A stretch of DNA of 64,000 bases from Hyphomicrobiales bacterium (lineage in GTDB: Bacteria; Pseudomonadota; Alphaproteobacteria; Rhizobiales; Rhizobiaceae), in contig UBTY01000004.1 of assembly GCA_900468535.1 (NCBI GenBank), positions 1 to 64,000 of the forward strand. The letters are read 5' to 3'. The notes under the pieces were generated by a model. It was not told where the DNA came from. It saw only the letters and a program-made list of their open reading frames with translations, and searched no databases. This document shows, piece by piece, positions 35,017-44,331 of this stretch (its first letter is position 1; each line of letters starts with the position of its first letter). The translations under genes and the position numbers were made by a program.

Positions 35017-38000
35017 ATGACCTCGATCGTCTCGTCTCTCAGCGTCAACGCGATCAGATCGCTCTCGAATGCGGCTATCGCAGCCTGGACGTCTGAGGAT
35101 ATCGCCGCCCTCTCGACAACACAGATCAAGGCTCTGTCGGCGAGCCAGGTTTCCGCGTTGGAAACGGAAGATCTGGCGGTGTTCTCGAACACCCAGTTGG
35201 GGGCGATCTCGGCAACCGCGATTGCGGGCCTGACGGTCGACCAGCTGGCGGTCCTGTCGAGCGCAAAACTCGAGAGCCTGTCGGCGAGCCAGATCAAGGG
35301 ACTGAGCACGAACCAGTTGCAGGCGCTCGATCTGAGCCAGGTCGAAGCGCTGACAACAGCGCAGGTCGCTGCTCTGAGTGCCGCGCAGCTGGCTGCCTTG
35401 AGCCCGGAAGAGATCGCCACCTTCCTGCCGGCAGAAATCGCTGCGATCAGTACCGTCGCGCTTTCAGGACTTTCGTCGGCCAGCATCGCTGCTCTCAGCA
35501 CGGAACAGATCGCCGCACTGAAGACGGCCCAGATCGCCGCGCTTAAGACGACGCAGATCGCCGCCATCACGCCGGGCCAGGTGTCCGCGCTCGGAACGGC
35601 CCAAATTGCCGCGCTGACGTCATCCCAGGTCAAGGCGCTGACCACGGACAGCCTTGGCGGACTGGCGTCGAACCAGATCGCAGCTCTGAACGCCAAGTCG
35701 ATCGCCGGGTTGACGACGTCGCAGATCGCCAGCCTGTCGACCGGCCAGGTCGAGGCGCTGACCACGCAGTTGATTGCTGCGATGAGTGCATCGCAGATCG
35801 CAGCGATGACTGCTGGTGACATAGCGACATTTCTCCCCGAGGAAATCGGCGCCATCAGCAGCGTAGCCCTGGCAGGCCTGGCTGCCTCAAGCATCGCCGC
35901 TCTCAGCAGCGAGCAGGTCGCGGCCTTGAAGACCGCCCAAGTCGCGGCGCTGAAGACCAACCAGATCGCGGCGTTGACCTCCACGCAGGTCGCGGCGTTG
36001 ACGACCGCGCAAATCGCGGCGCTCAGTGCGTCGCAGGTGAAGGCTCTGTCCAGTGACGGTCTTGCGGCGCTGACGCCGGCACAGATAAGCGCAGTCAGCA
36101 CCAAGGGCGTGACAGGCCTTACGACGGGTCAGATCGCGAGCCTGTCGACGGATCAGATCGAAGCCCTGACCGTTAGCCAGGTTGCGACGCTGACCGCGGT
36201 GCAGATCGGTGCCATCACCTCCGACGGCCTCGCTACATTTTCGACCGGCGAACTTGCCGCCATCAGCACCTTGGGCATTGCGGGGCTCTCTCCAGCAACG
36301 GTCGCCGCGCTGAGCGGTGACCAGATTGCCGCGCTGAAGACCGCCCAGATCGCCGCGCTGAAGACGACGCAGATCGCTGCGCTCACGAACGATCAGGTCA
36401 GCGGAATGACAACCGCGCAGGTTTCTGCGTTGAGTGCTTCGCAGATCAAGGTGCTGACCGGTGACGCGCTGTCCGGCCTTTCGGAAGCCCAGGTCGCGGC
36501 GATCACTACCAAGGGCGTTACCGGCCTGACATCGGCACAAATTGCCGGCCTGTCGGTCAGTCAGGTCGAGGCCTTCACGACGCAGATGATCGCGGTACTC
36601 AACGCGACACAGATCGCGGCGATTTCTGCCGCTGACATCGCGACTTTCCTACCCGACGAAATCGCGGCGCTCAGCACGGCGGCCCTTTCGGGCCTGAGCT
36701 CGGATGCCTTCGCGGCACTTAGCCCCAGCCAGGTTGCCGCGCTGAAGACCGCCCAGATTGCATCACTGAAGACGACGTTCATCAACGGTCTGTCGAACGA
36801 GCAGGTCGCGGCGCTGTCGACGGCTCAGATTGCGGCGTTGAACTCGTCGCAGGTGCGTGCCCTCTCGGATGGCGGTCTCGCGGCGATGGAGCCGTCGCAG
36901 ATCGCAGCGCTCAGCACCAAGGCCATTTCCGGCCTGGGATCGGCACAGATCGCTGCACTTTCTGTTGATCAGGCAGAGGCGTTGACGGCGGCGCAGGTTG
37001 CCGCCTTGACCGCGGGGCAGGTGGCCGGATTGACGACCGCCGATCTTGCGACGTTCCTGCCGAGTGAACTGGCCGCGATCAGCGTTGCCGCTCTGAGCGG
37101 ACTGGCGCCCAGCACGATCGCCGCTTTCGACGCCGATCAGATCGGCGCGCTGAAGACGAACCAGATCGCCGCCCTCAAGACCGACCAGATTGCGGCCCTG
37201 ACGTCCACGCAGGTCGATGCTCTCACCACCGCGCAGGTCGCGGCGCTGACCGCGACGCAGGTAAAGGTGCTCGCGAGTGACAGCCTTGCCGCGCTTTCGG
37301 CCTCCCAGATCGCTGCGTTGAGCGCCAGCGCCGTCGCAGGGCTGAGCAGCTCGCAGATCGGAGCGCTCTCCACGGCGCAGGTCGAAGCGCTGACCAGCCT
37401 GATGGTCAGCAGCCTAAGCGCCACGCAGATTGCAGCGATCACGCCTGCCGATATCGCAACGTTTCTGCCGGAGGAAGTTGGCTCCATCAGCACGAAGGCC
37501 ATTTCCGGTCTGACGACGGATACCATCGCCGCGCTCTCGGCCGAGCAGCTTGAGGCACTCAAGACGAGCCAAATCGCTCTGCTGAGTTCCGATCAGCTTG
37601 CTGCTCTGAGCCCGCTACAGCTAGCCGCTTTGGGCACCGCCCAGATCGCCGCGCTATCCAGCTCGCAACTGAAATCGCTCTCCAGCAATACGATCGCCGC
37701 TCTCACACCCTCGCAAGTCGCGGCCTTGAACACGAAGGCGCTCGCGGGCCTCTCTTCGCTGCAGATTGATGCCCTGTCGACGGAGCAGGTCGAGGCTCTG
37801 ACCTCGGGGCAGATCGCGGGCCTCTCCTCCGCTCAACTCGGCGCATTGAGCAGCGCGGATCTCGCCACCTTCCAGCTGGATGAGATCGCCGCCATCAGTA
37901 CGGCGGGGATTGCGGGCCTTGCGACCGATGTTATCGCGGCGTTCGACGCTGACCGGTTGGCTGCGCTCAAGACTGCCCAGATTGCGGCCCTGTCATCAGC

Positions 38001-39744
38001 GCAGATCGCGGCCCTGACGCCCAGCCAGATCGGCGGCTTGACCGTGGAGCAGGGGGCCGCGCTGACGTCAACCCAGGTGGGCGCGCTGACGTCCGAACAG
38101 CTCGGCGCGTTGCCGGTCGCAGATTTCGCCGCCTTGACGACAAAGGCGCTTTCTGGCCTGACCTCGTCGCAGATTGCATCGCTTTCGGCCGACCAGATCG
38201 CAGCATTGTCTTCGGCGCAGGTCGCCGCACTCAGCTCCACCCAGATAGGGGCCCTCAGCACAACGCAGCTGTCGGCTCTGACAGACGAGAAGATCGCGGC
38301 GATTTCCTCTTCTGCCGTCACCGGACTTGGCTCGACGGTAATTAGTGCGTTGTCGACTTCGCAAATCGCAGCGATAAAAACGAGCCAGATCGCGGCGCTC
38401 TCGTCGTCACAGGTCGCTGCCCTGTCAACAGGACAGTTCGGGCTTTTGACCACGGAACAGATCGGCGCCTTGAGTGCCAGCGCTGTCGCCGGCATCTCGG
38501 TTGGCGATCTTGCGGTTTTGAGCGACGCGCAGGTCGCGGCGATCAACTCGAAAGCGATCGCAGCGCTGACCGCCGAACAGGTTGCTTCGCTGTCTGTTTC
38601 ACAGGTTGACGCCCTGACGGCCACCCAGATCGGCGCCTTGAGCGCGGCCCAAATCGCCGCCCTTTCTCCGGCAAGCATCGACAGCCTGCCCGTCGAAAAG
38701 ATCAGCTCGATCAGCGCTTCGGCGATTGCCGGGATCAGCTCGAGTGCTCTGGCGGGGCTGACCGTTGACCGTTTGAGCGCACTGACCACCGCGCAGATCA
38801 CCGGGCTGACATCGAGCCAGTCCGCAGCGCTGACCAGTGGTCAGGTGGCCGCACTCACGACGGCGCAGGTTGCGGCGCTGACGGCATCCACGGTTTCGGG
38901 CCTGTCCAGCGGAAATATCGCCGCGTTGACTACCGATCAGGTTGCTGCGCTGAGCGCAAATGCCATCGGTGGCCTTACGACCTCGCAGCTCGCCGCGATG
39001 TCCACGTCACAGGTGGAAGCGCTCGGCAAGTCGCAGATCGCCAACCTCAGCTCGTCGCAGATCGGAGCACTCAACGCGGCTGATCTCGCGACATTCACCA
39101 CCGAGGAAATTGCCTCGATCAGCACAGCAGGTATTGCGGGTCTTTCGACAAGCAATATCGCGGCCTTGAGCACAAGCCAGATCGCGGCGCTTGCGTCGGG
39201 CCAGGTCGGAGCCTTGACCTACCTGCAAGTTCGGGCGCTGACGAGCGATCAGCTGTCGGCAATGACGACTTCACAATTGAGCGTCCTGACTGCCCTGCAG
39301 GTCGCGGCGCTCAGGACGAGCGACATTGCAAACCTGTCGACCAACCAGATCGCGGCGTTGAAGAGCAAGGCGATCGAAGGACTGTCGACCGCGCAGATCG
39401 GGGCTCTTCAGACCAGCCAGGTCGCAGCGTTGAGCACATCTCAGGTGACCGCGCTGACCACGTCGCAACTTGCCTCGATGTCGGTCGCGCAGGTAGAAGC
39501 GCTGACGTCAGCGCAGATCGCCGCAATGAGCTCAGCCCAGATCGCGGCGCTGAGCGCTGAAGGTGTTGCCAAGTTCTCGTTAGAGGACATTGCATCGATC
39601 AACACGTCCGCCATCACCGGCCTTTCGACGAAGGACATATCGCTGCTGTCGACGGCGCAGCTCGAGGTCATTTCCGGGGCGCAGGTCGATGCCATGCAGG
39701 CCGATCAGGTGGCGGCCATCGTACACGCCTACCAGGCATTCTGA
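35017..39744 (+). CDS. Giant octapeptide-repeat protein, function unknown
   Basis: 1575 residues built entirely of 8-residue units with consensus [ILV]-A-[AG]-L-[ST]-[ST]-x-Q. Units are grouped in super-repeats of 17 (136 residues). Each opens with a variant [IL]-A-T-F-x-P-x-E, then IxAIS and LSGL units, with Lys-bearing A-L-K-T-x-Q units at places 5-6. The ATG at 35017 enters the repeat directly: there is no signal peptide, separate domain or RTX motif. There is no Cys; Trp occurs once near the N-terminus and Tyr only near the end. Spacing of I/V and L every 8 residues suggests a solenoid; S/T-x-x-Q could cap short helices. Surface, adhesin or scaffold roles are possible but not shown. It has its own terminator. 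Confidence 0.88.
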   Translation: MTSIVSSLSVNAIRSLSNAAIAAWTSEDIAALSTTQIKALSASQVSALETEDLAVFSNTQLGAISATAIAGLTVDQLAVLSSAKLESLSASQIKGLSTNQLQALDLSQVEALTTAQVAALSAAQLAALSPEEIATFLPAEIAAISTVALSGLSSASIAALSTEQIAALKTAQIAALKTTQIAAITPGQVSALGTAQIAALTSSQVKALTTDSLGGLASNQIAALNAKSIAGLTTSQIASLSTGQVEALTTQLIAAMSASQIAAMTAGDIATFLPEEIGAISSVALAGLAASSIAALSSEQVAALKTAQVAALKTNQIAALTSTQVAALTTAQIAALSASQVKALSSDGLAALTPAQISAVSTKGVTGLTTGQIASLSTDQIEALTVSQVATLTAVQIGAITSDGLATFSTGELAAISTLGIAGLSPATVAALSGDQIAALKTAQIAALKTTQIAALTNDQVSGMTTAQVSALSASQIKVLTGDALSGLSEAQVAAITTKGVTGLTSAQIAGLSVSQVEAFTTQMIAVLNATQIAAISAADIATFLPDEIAALSTAALSGLSSDAFAALSPSQVAALKTAQIASLKTTFINGLSNEQVAALSTAQIAALNSSQVRALSDGGLAAMEPSQIAALSTKAISGLGSAQIAALSVDQAEALTAAQVAALTAGQVAGLTTADLATFLPSELAAISVAALSGLAPSTIAAFDADQIGALKTNQIAALKTDQIAALTSTQVDALTTAQVAALTATQVKVLASDSLAALSASQIAALSASAVAGLSSSQIGALSTAQVEALTSLMVSSLSATQIAAITPADIATFLPEEVGSISTKAISGLTTDTIAALSAEQLEALKTSQIALLSSDQLAALSPLQLAALGTAQIAALSSSQLKSLSSNTIAALTPSQVAALNTKALAGLSSLQIDALSTEQVEALTSGQIAGLSSAQLGALSSADLATFQLDEIAAISTAGIAGLATDVIAAFDADRLAALKTAQIAALSSAQIAALTPSQIGGLTVEQGAALTSTQVGALTSEQLGALPVADFAALTTKALSGLTSSQIASLSADQIAALSSAQVAALSSTQIGALSTTQLSALTDEKIAAISSSAVTGLGSTVISALSTSQIAAIKTSQIAALSSSQVAALSTGQFGLLTTEQIGALSASAVAGISVGDLAVLSDAQVAAINSKAIAALTAEQVASLSVSQVDALTATQIGALSAAQIAALSPASIDSLPVEKISSISASAIAGISSSALAGLTVDRLSALTTAQITGLTSSQSAALTSGQVAALTTAQVAALTASTVSGLSSGNIAALTTDQVAALSANAIGGLTTSQLAAMSTSQVEALGKSQIANLSSSQIGALNAADLATFTTEEIASISTAGIAGLSTSNIAALSTSQIAALASGQVGALTYLQVRALTSDQLSAMTTSQLSVLTALQVAALRTSDIANLSTNQIAALKSKAIEGLSTAQIGALQTSQVAALSTSQVTALTTSQLASMSVAQVEALTSAQIAAMSSAQIAALSAEGVAKFSLEDIASINTSAITGLSTKDISLLSTAQLEVISGAQVDAMQADQVAAIVHAYQAF
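35413..39084 (+). repeat. Nine exact 408-bp super-repeats (17 x 24 bp) inside the giant gene
   Basis: Super-repeat boundaries, set by the A-T-F (or equivalent) unit, fall at 35413, 35821, 36229, 36637, 37045, 37453, 37861, 38269, 38677 and 39085, each 408 bp apart. The first copy (35017-35412) lacks only four residues. The copy from 39085 has 20 units (480 bp), and a last partial copy starts at 39565. DNA identity between copies is moderate while the amino acid pattern is kept, so the array is old and under protein-level selection, not a recent slippage product. Confidence 0.85.
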
Positions 39745-39762
39745 CGGCCTGACCGATCAGAA

Positions 39763-39794
39763 GCGGGCGATCTCTATGGTCGCCCGTTTTGCTT
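39763..39794 (+). terminator. Rho-independent terminator of the giant repeat gene
   Basis: CGGGCGA (39764-39770), a 9-base loop and TCGCCCG (39780-39786), followed directly by TTTT and further T-rich sequence, start 19 bp after the stop codon. Since the next gene is convergent, it may also serve the opposite strand. Confidence 0.85.
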
Positions 39795-39818
39795 TGGATG
39801 GGCACTAGAGCTCGCTTT

Positions 39819-40433
39819 TCAATTTTCCGGAGCCGGCCCGGTGACCGTTTCCAGGCGCTGGAGGCAATCGTCGTTGCCGGCAAAGCGCAACACTTCGTAT
39901 ATGGCGAGCCCTAGTTCCTCGTCTCCCGAGATGACGAGGGTTGCGGACTGCATGTTGGCAAAGCGTGCCCCAAGGTCGTTCCACTGAGAGAAGACCTGAC
40001 GATCCTGGGCGATGACGGACGAGCGAAATTCTCCGTCCTTCGCCGCGGTGGGGGTATGGGAATGATCGACCTCTTCATCCGGCGGCCCAAATTTTTCGGT
40101 CATTTCGGCCTTGGCGCGTGCGAACAGGCTCCTTGCGCTACTGCCGCGGGCGTCATCCTTGCTGTATGGCGAGACGCCGACCACATTGCAGATGCCGGCC
40201 GGTTGGACATAGGCGACGATATACTCGTCGAACAAGCTGCTCCCCGATGGCAGGGACGTGCAGACGTACTGGCCGGTCGTGTCCATCAGGGATTCACCTA
40301 TCGCACGACAACCGAGACTGGACGGGCGCTCCTGCTGCATCACTCCAAATGGAAGATAATCAGGCAGGCTGCGAACGGCCGGGGTCGGCGAGAACGCAAG
40401 CGAAAGCGAAACGATTGCTTCCAGTGCTGGCAT
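39819..40433 (-). CDS. Conserved-looking hypothetical protein, possibly exported
   Basis: 204 residues, not recognised. The N-terminus MPALEAIVSLSLAFSPTPA could be a weak signal peptide. The body contains two Cys in the first half (GCRAIGES, YVCTSL), a third in PAGICNVVGVSP and a C-terminal GNDDCLQRLET. The ATG at 40433 has TAGGACGACAAC upstream. GC and codon use match neighbours, which supports coding. It is convergent with the giant repeat gene. Confidence 0.6.
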   Translation of the reverse strand: MPALEAIVSLSLAFSPTPAVRSLPDYLPFGVMQQERPSSLGCRAIGESLMDTTGQYVCTSLPSGSSLFDEYIVAYVQPAGICNVVGVSPYSKDDARGSSARSLFARAKAEMTEKFGPPDEEVDHSHTPTAAKDGEFRSSVIAQDRQVFSQWNDLGARFANMQSATLVISGDEELGLAIYEVLRFAGNDDCLQRLETVTGPAPEN

Positions 40434-40678
40434 GTTGTCGTCCTATTTTCCTACAAGAGCGATTCCGCAGCCGCGACGCAGCCCGGGTTCAGTAAGCGCG
40501 CCTCCGACTATCCTCAAGGGCGCCAACGACGCTGGGATGTGCATAACTGCGCATTCTTCGAGAGGGCGCGTCCACCGCGCAACAGCGCCATTCGGCCGGC
40601 ACTATGGTCGGCTGCGCCCAAAGAGATCGGGGAGGTTGTCGTTTGTTGTTTCGGCTTTGACGGTTCGACAACTGCACG

Positions 40679-40978
40679 TCAGGCTTCCTCCTCGTCCGGC
40701 GGATTTGCGTCCCGCTTTATCGCGTCCGCTATCTCGAAGAACGCACAGCCGAGCAGAAAGATCACCAGACACGGCATCCAATCTGTCGCACCCGCAAGGG
40801 CCAGTGCCGTCGTCATTACTGCAGAAAGGCAGAAGAGGCAGATGGCAAGGAGCGCGACGGCGGTAGAGAGTAGACCCCGTCGGCAAACGGTATCGATGAG
40901 GATCCTGACGACGCCGAGCCATTTGTTCTGACATCCGCGTTTTGGAAGGAGACCCACACTACTCTTCCAGAATCTCAA
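40679..40978 (-). CDS. Small putative membrane protein
   Basis: Up to 99 residues with two hydrophobic stretches (LLSTAVALLAICLFCLSAVM and CLVIFLLGCAFFEIAD) and an acidic C-terminus PDEEEA. The listed start is a TTG that overlaps the end of the upstream small gene by 20 bp; a GTG seven codons on is an alternative. Family unknown. The membrane pattern makes it more likely real than chance. Confidence 0.5.
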   Translation of the reverse strand: MRFWKSSVGLLPKRGCQNKWLGVVRILIDTVCRRGLLSTAVALLAICLFCLSAVMTTALALAGATDWMPCLVIFLLGCAFFEIADAIKRDANPPDEEEA

Positions 40979-41222
40979 CAGCGCTGGCGAAGGCCCTTAT
41001 GCCCTGCGCCTGCTTTCCTCTCGAGCAGAGGTCGATGCCCAATGACCGCAGCTTGTCGATCTCCTGGCTGCTTCGCTCCGGATTTTGGCGTTCGGCGCGT
41101 TCAAACCGCAACCTCATGTCCATGCAGCGCTTGTCGCGTGCCGAGAGGATGCCTTCCCCGGCCCACGCTGCACTCGACGCCAGGGCGAAACCAAGAAAAA
41201 GAATAGAGTACTTCAAGAACAT
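40959..41222 (-). CDS. Small exported protein
   Basis: 87 residues with a clear Sec signal peptide: MFLKYSILFLGFALASSAAW and cleavage after AWA. The mature part of about 66 residues has two Cys (KRCMDM, DLCSRG) that could form a disulfide, and is rich in Arg, Glu and Gln. AAGG lies upstream of the ATG. Function unknown. It is divergent from the response regulator gene, so a link with the two-component system is possible. Confidence 0.7.
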   Translation of the reverse strand: MFLKYSILFLGFALASSAAWAGEGILSARDKRCMDMRLRFERAERQNPERSSQEIDKLRSLGIDLCSRGKQAQGIRAFASAVEILEE

Positions 41223-41352
41223 TCCGTAACCTTGGTCCGGACAGACGTCCGCTACTCAGGTTGTTTTCTCACAATTCGCCGCCCGCCGCTTTTCAAGGAC
41301 GTGATGAAAAGGTTTCCCTTGTGTAACATCGTCTTGTTGTGTGGGCCGCTAG

Positions 41353-42132
41353 GTGGCAAGGACAAGCCAACTCGCCTATTTTGCCGAGGTCGTTGGGAAA
41401 CCTATCTTGAACTCTACCTTGCACATTCTCATCGTCGATGACGACGCCCAGATCCGGTCCCTGCTCAAGGATTTCTTTCAACGTCGCGGCTTCAGAGTGT
41501 CGCTTGCAAGCGACGGGCAGGGCATGGAGACAGTGCTATCAGAAGGAAAGACCGATCTCGTCGTCCTCGACATCATGCTGCCGGGCAAGAGTGGACTCGA
41601 ACTCTGCCAGGAGCTGAGGCAACGGTCGAAGATTCCGATCATCATGCTGACTGCAGTCAGCGACACCGGAGATCGGATCGTCGGGCTCGAAATGGGCGCC
41701 GACGACTACGTGTCGAAACCGTTCGACCCGCGCGAACTGTTGGCGAGGGTCCGCGCCGTCCTGCGTCGGCACAATGATCGCGATGCACCCGCTCCGAGCG
41801 AGACAATATCCGTCTACAGGTTTGGTGGCTGGACGCTCGATGTGGACCGGCGCAGGCTTCTCGACAATGACGGCGTGCGCGTGGAGTTGACGAGATCGGA
41901 ATTCAACTTGCTGGCTGCGCTGGTGGAAGCCTCGGGCCGCGTGCTGAGCCGCGAGCAACTGATCGAGCGTTGCGGCGGCGACACCAGCCAGAGCTTCGAC
42001 CGCAGCATCGATATCCTGATCAGCCGGCTAAGACGCAAGCTGGACGACGATCCGAAGTCGCCGTCGATGATCGAGACAGTTCGCGGTGGGGGATACCAGT
42101 TCGTTGCCGAGACGACAAAAGGTGCCGACTGA
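41353..42132 (+). CDS. OmpR-family response regulator
   Basis: 259 residues from the GTG at 41353. The receiver domain has LHILIVDDDAQIR, phosphoacceptor Asp in VVLDIMLPGKSG (D73 from this start) and YVSKPFDPRELLARV; the C-terminal winged helix has ELTRSEFNLLAALVEASGRVLSREQLIE and ETVRGGGYQFV. A TTG at 41407 just before the receiver domain, with GGGAAA upstream, is an alternative start. Partner kinase is the gene at 42608, with one small opposite-strand gene between them, an unusual split of the pair. Confidence 0.92.
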   Translation: MARTSQLAYFAEVVGKPILNSTLHILIVDDDAQIRSLLKDFFQRRGFRVSLASDGQGMETVLSEGKTDLVVLDIMLPGKSGLELCQELRQRSKIPIIMLTAVSDTGDRIVGLEMGADDYVSKPFDPRELLARVRAVLRRHNDRDAPAPSETISVYRFGGWTLDVDRRRLLDNDGVRVELTRSEFNLLAALVEASGRVLSREQLIERCGGDTSQSFDRSIDILISRLRRKLDDDPKSPSMIETVRGGGYQFVAETTKGAD

Positions 42133-42156
42133 CGAGGTCCTTCTAGGTGCGGATCA

Positions 42157-42462
42157 CTAGATGTATAGGAAAGCCAGCCACGCCAGAGTACCGGCCACCG
42201 CCAGGATCGCGAGAGCAACGCGCCAGTCCGCGAGGTCTTCGCGATATGCGCGCTGGTCTGCCTCAGCACGATCCGAAAGCTCCGCGATCAGTGCCATGAC
42301 TTCTTCCTCATCGTTCGGCGACAGGATGAACTCGCGAATTCTGCCGTCCGCATCGATCCGAAGCTGCTTGACCGCGCCGCCATCCGCCGGCGAATTGTCG
42401 TTCTCGCCGTGCCTCAGCGCGGACGCATTTTCAGCGGACGGCTTCCTGAGATTGTTGTCCAT
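42157..42462 (-). CDS. Small membrane-anchored protein between regulator and kinase
   Basis: 101 residues. The N-terminal region is hydrophilic, the middle acidic (SPNDEEEVMALIAELSDRAE) and the C-terminus is one hydrophobic helix (VALAILAVAGTLAWLAFLYI), so it looks tail-anchored. ATG 42462 is preceded by AAGGAAAAGGG. It is transcribed against the two-component genes. The function is unknown. Confidence 0.65.
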   Translation of the reverse strand: MDNNLRKPSAENASALRHGENDNSPADGGAVKQLRIDADGRIREFILSPNDEEEVMALIAELSDRAEADQRAYREDLADWRVALAILAVAGTLAWLAFLYI

Positions 42463-42607
42463 CACGGACCCTTTTCCTTGCTATGACGGTGTTCGGCGCC
42501 TTATTGCACGGCAGAGCGGGATTTGTTTGTCGAGCGAATGAAAATGATGTTTCTGGATTGTAAAGAATGTGAACTGGGGCGCCGGGGCCACGAGATCGGA
42601 GCCTCCC

Positions 42608-44095
42608 GTGGCTGAGAGGCCCCCGGGGCGTGCGCGGTTCGACCCTTCGCGCTTTTACGGCGTATCGGGTCGGCGGCTTCTCCCACGTACCCTGCCGGGC
42701 TGGGTGCTGATCGTTCTCATCCTCGCGCTCCTCGCCAGCCAGACCAGCCTCTTCCTGATCGTGTCGAAAGATCGCTCGGCCTCGAACGAGATCGTCGATC
42801 TCTACAGGCTCAACGAACGGGCGTTCTGGCTCGCCAAGCTGATGGCGCCCCTATCGGCGCCGGAGCGGTCGCGCATCGGCACGGAGCTCGCGGACTCGAC
42901 GATCGTCGTCAATCTATCGTCGCTTCCGGCCGTTGGCGCTCCTGTCGCGTCGAACGACACCCTTGCCGAACTCGAAGACATCATTTTCGCGCGACTATCG
43001 AAGCTGGGTATCGAAGACGTCCGTGTTCGCCTAGAGGATCCAGGCAAGCAGGAGGGGCCCGGGCAGGCCGCCGCCGAGCCAACGCCCGACAGCGGCGAGG
43101 TCGAAGAAGACCTCTCGGAGATCGCCAGCGATTTTCTGAAGAGCCAGCGCTATACCGTCTCCTTGCAGCTCAAGGATGGCCAATGGCTGAACTTCGTGAC
43201 ACCGGTCACGCCGATCGCGCCGCTGCTGGCACCCGACAGCCTGCCCAAATATCTTCTCGTGAGCGCACTTGTGCTGATGCTCGCCTTCTGGAGCGTTTCG
43301 AGGATTGCCGCACCTTATCAGCTGCTGGAGGGCGCGCTTGGTCGCCTTGGAGAGGATATCAACAGCCCGCCGATTGCCGAGGCGGGCGGACGCGATATCA
43401 GGCGCGCGGCGCAAACCGTGAACAGGGCTCAGGCAAGCCTTCAGGCGAGCTTCGAGGAGCGTGAGTTGCTGGCTGTCGCGCTCGCCCATGATCTCCGCAC
43501 GCCGGTCACGCGGATGCGCCTGCGCCTTGCGCTTCTGAGAAACTCCAAGCTCAAGAACGAGCTGGAACAGGATATCGCCGACGTCGAAGAGACAGTCGAG
43601 TCGGTGGTCGATCTCGCCAAGCTCGGCACGACCTCAGAACCAGCTGAACTCATCGACATGTGGAGTATGACCGACGCTATCGCCGATGAGTATGAGGCTG
43701 CCAGCTTGGACGGCCGGCCAGTCAAGGGCACGCGACTTGTGTGTTCCGCCCCCCCGGTCGTGCTCCGGCGAGCCGTGCGAAATCTGGTTGAAAACGCCAT
43801 CAAATACGGGGCGGAGGCGCGGATGTCCGTTTCCGCTTCCGACACATTGGTCTTCGTAAAGGTGCGCGACCGGGGACCCGGCATTCCTGATCAGGAGTTG
43901 GAACGCGTCTTCGGTCCCTTCGTGCGTCTTGAGCATTCCCGTAACCGCGATACCGGCGGATCGGGGCTTGGGTTGACGATCGCAAGAAACCTGGTTCGCA
44001 AGATCGGCGGCGACATCACCCTCAGGAGCCTGGAAGGCGAGGGGCTGGAGGCGGTGCTGTCGCTTCCGCGTCATTCGCTTTCGAAACAATCTTGA
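42608..44095 (+). CDS. Sensor histidine kinase (EnvZ-like)
   Basis: 495 residues. Two membrane helices (LPGWVLIVLILALLASQTSL and SLPKYLLVSALVLMLAFWSV) enclose a periplasmic sensor of about 150 residues with an acidic, Pro-rich stretch (TPDSGEVEEDLSE). HAMP-like region, H-box ALAHDLRTPVTRMR (His near H294), N-box RNLVENAIKYG, G1 DRGPGIPD, F-box FGPFVR and G2 GGSGLGLTIA are intact. GTG 42608 follows GGAG by 6 bases; an upstream GTG at 42569 is possible. It probably phosphorylates the regulator at 41353. Confidence 0.92.
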   Translation: MAERPPGRARFDPSRFYGVSGRRLLPRTLPGWVLIVLILALLASQTSLFLIVSKDRSASNEIVDLYRLNERAFWLAKLMAPLSAPERSRIGTELADSTIVVNLSSLPAVGAPVASNDTLAELEDIIFARLSKLGIEDVRVRLEDPGKQEGPGQAAAEPTPDSGEVEEDLSEIASDFLKSQRYTVSLQLKDGQWLNFVTPVTPIAPLLAPDSLPKYLLVSALVLMLAFWSVSRIAAPYQLLEGALGRLGEDINSPPIAEAGGRDIRRAAQTVNRAQASLQASFEERELLAVALAHDLRTPVTRMRLRLALLRNSKLKNELEQDIADVEETVESVVDLAKLGTTSEPAELIDMWSMTDAIADEYEAASLDGRPVKGTRLVCSAPPVVLRRAVRNLVENAIKYGAEARMSVSASDTLVFVKVRDRGPGIPDQELERVFGPFVRLEHSRNRDTGGSGLGLTIARNLVRKIGGDITLRSLEGEGLEAVLSLPRHSLSKQS

Positions 44096-44331
44096 GGCAG
44101 GGAGCCAGCTCCAGCCACGGTGTTTCGCCGGCGTGAAGCAGCGAGCCAAACGCCGCGTATGCTACCGTAAAATACGTTGGTGCGGCGGCGCGACACGATT
44201 ATGCTGCAAGTGCTAAGAGCGGCGGCGAGCTATGGGGCATCCGCGCGTTCACAGAGCGGACGCAGAGCAAGACTACTATCCTGGGCATAGGAACCTAACT
44301 CTCGACAAGAGGGTAACGAGGGAGCTTTGGC

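Noticed and set aside
35001..39695. Long minus-strand open frames opposite the giant repeat gene
   Set aside because: They mirror the 24-bp repeat (absence of stops is a by-product of the codon pattern); they have no ribosome-binding sites or known domains.
44096..44331. Pho box upstream of the DUF3141 operon
   Set aside because: Expected from the Sinorhizobium operon, but no TGTCA-type direct repeat was found by eye; a matrix scan would decide.
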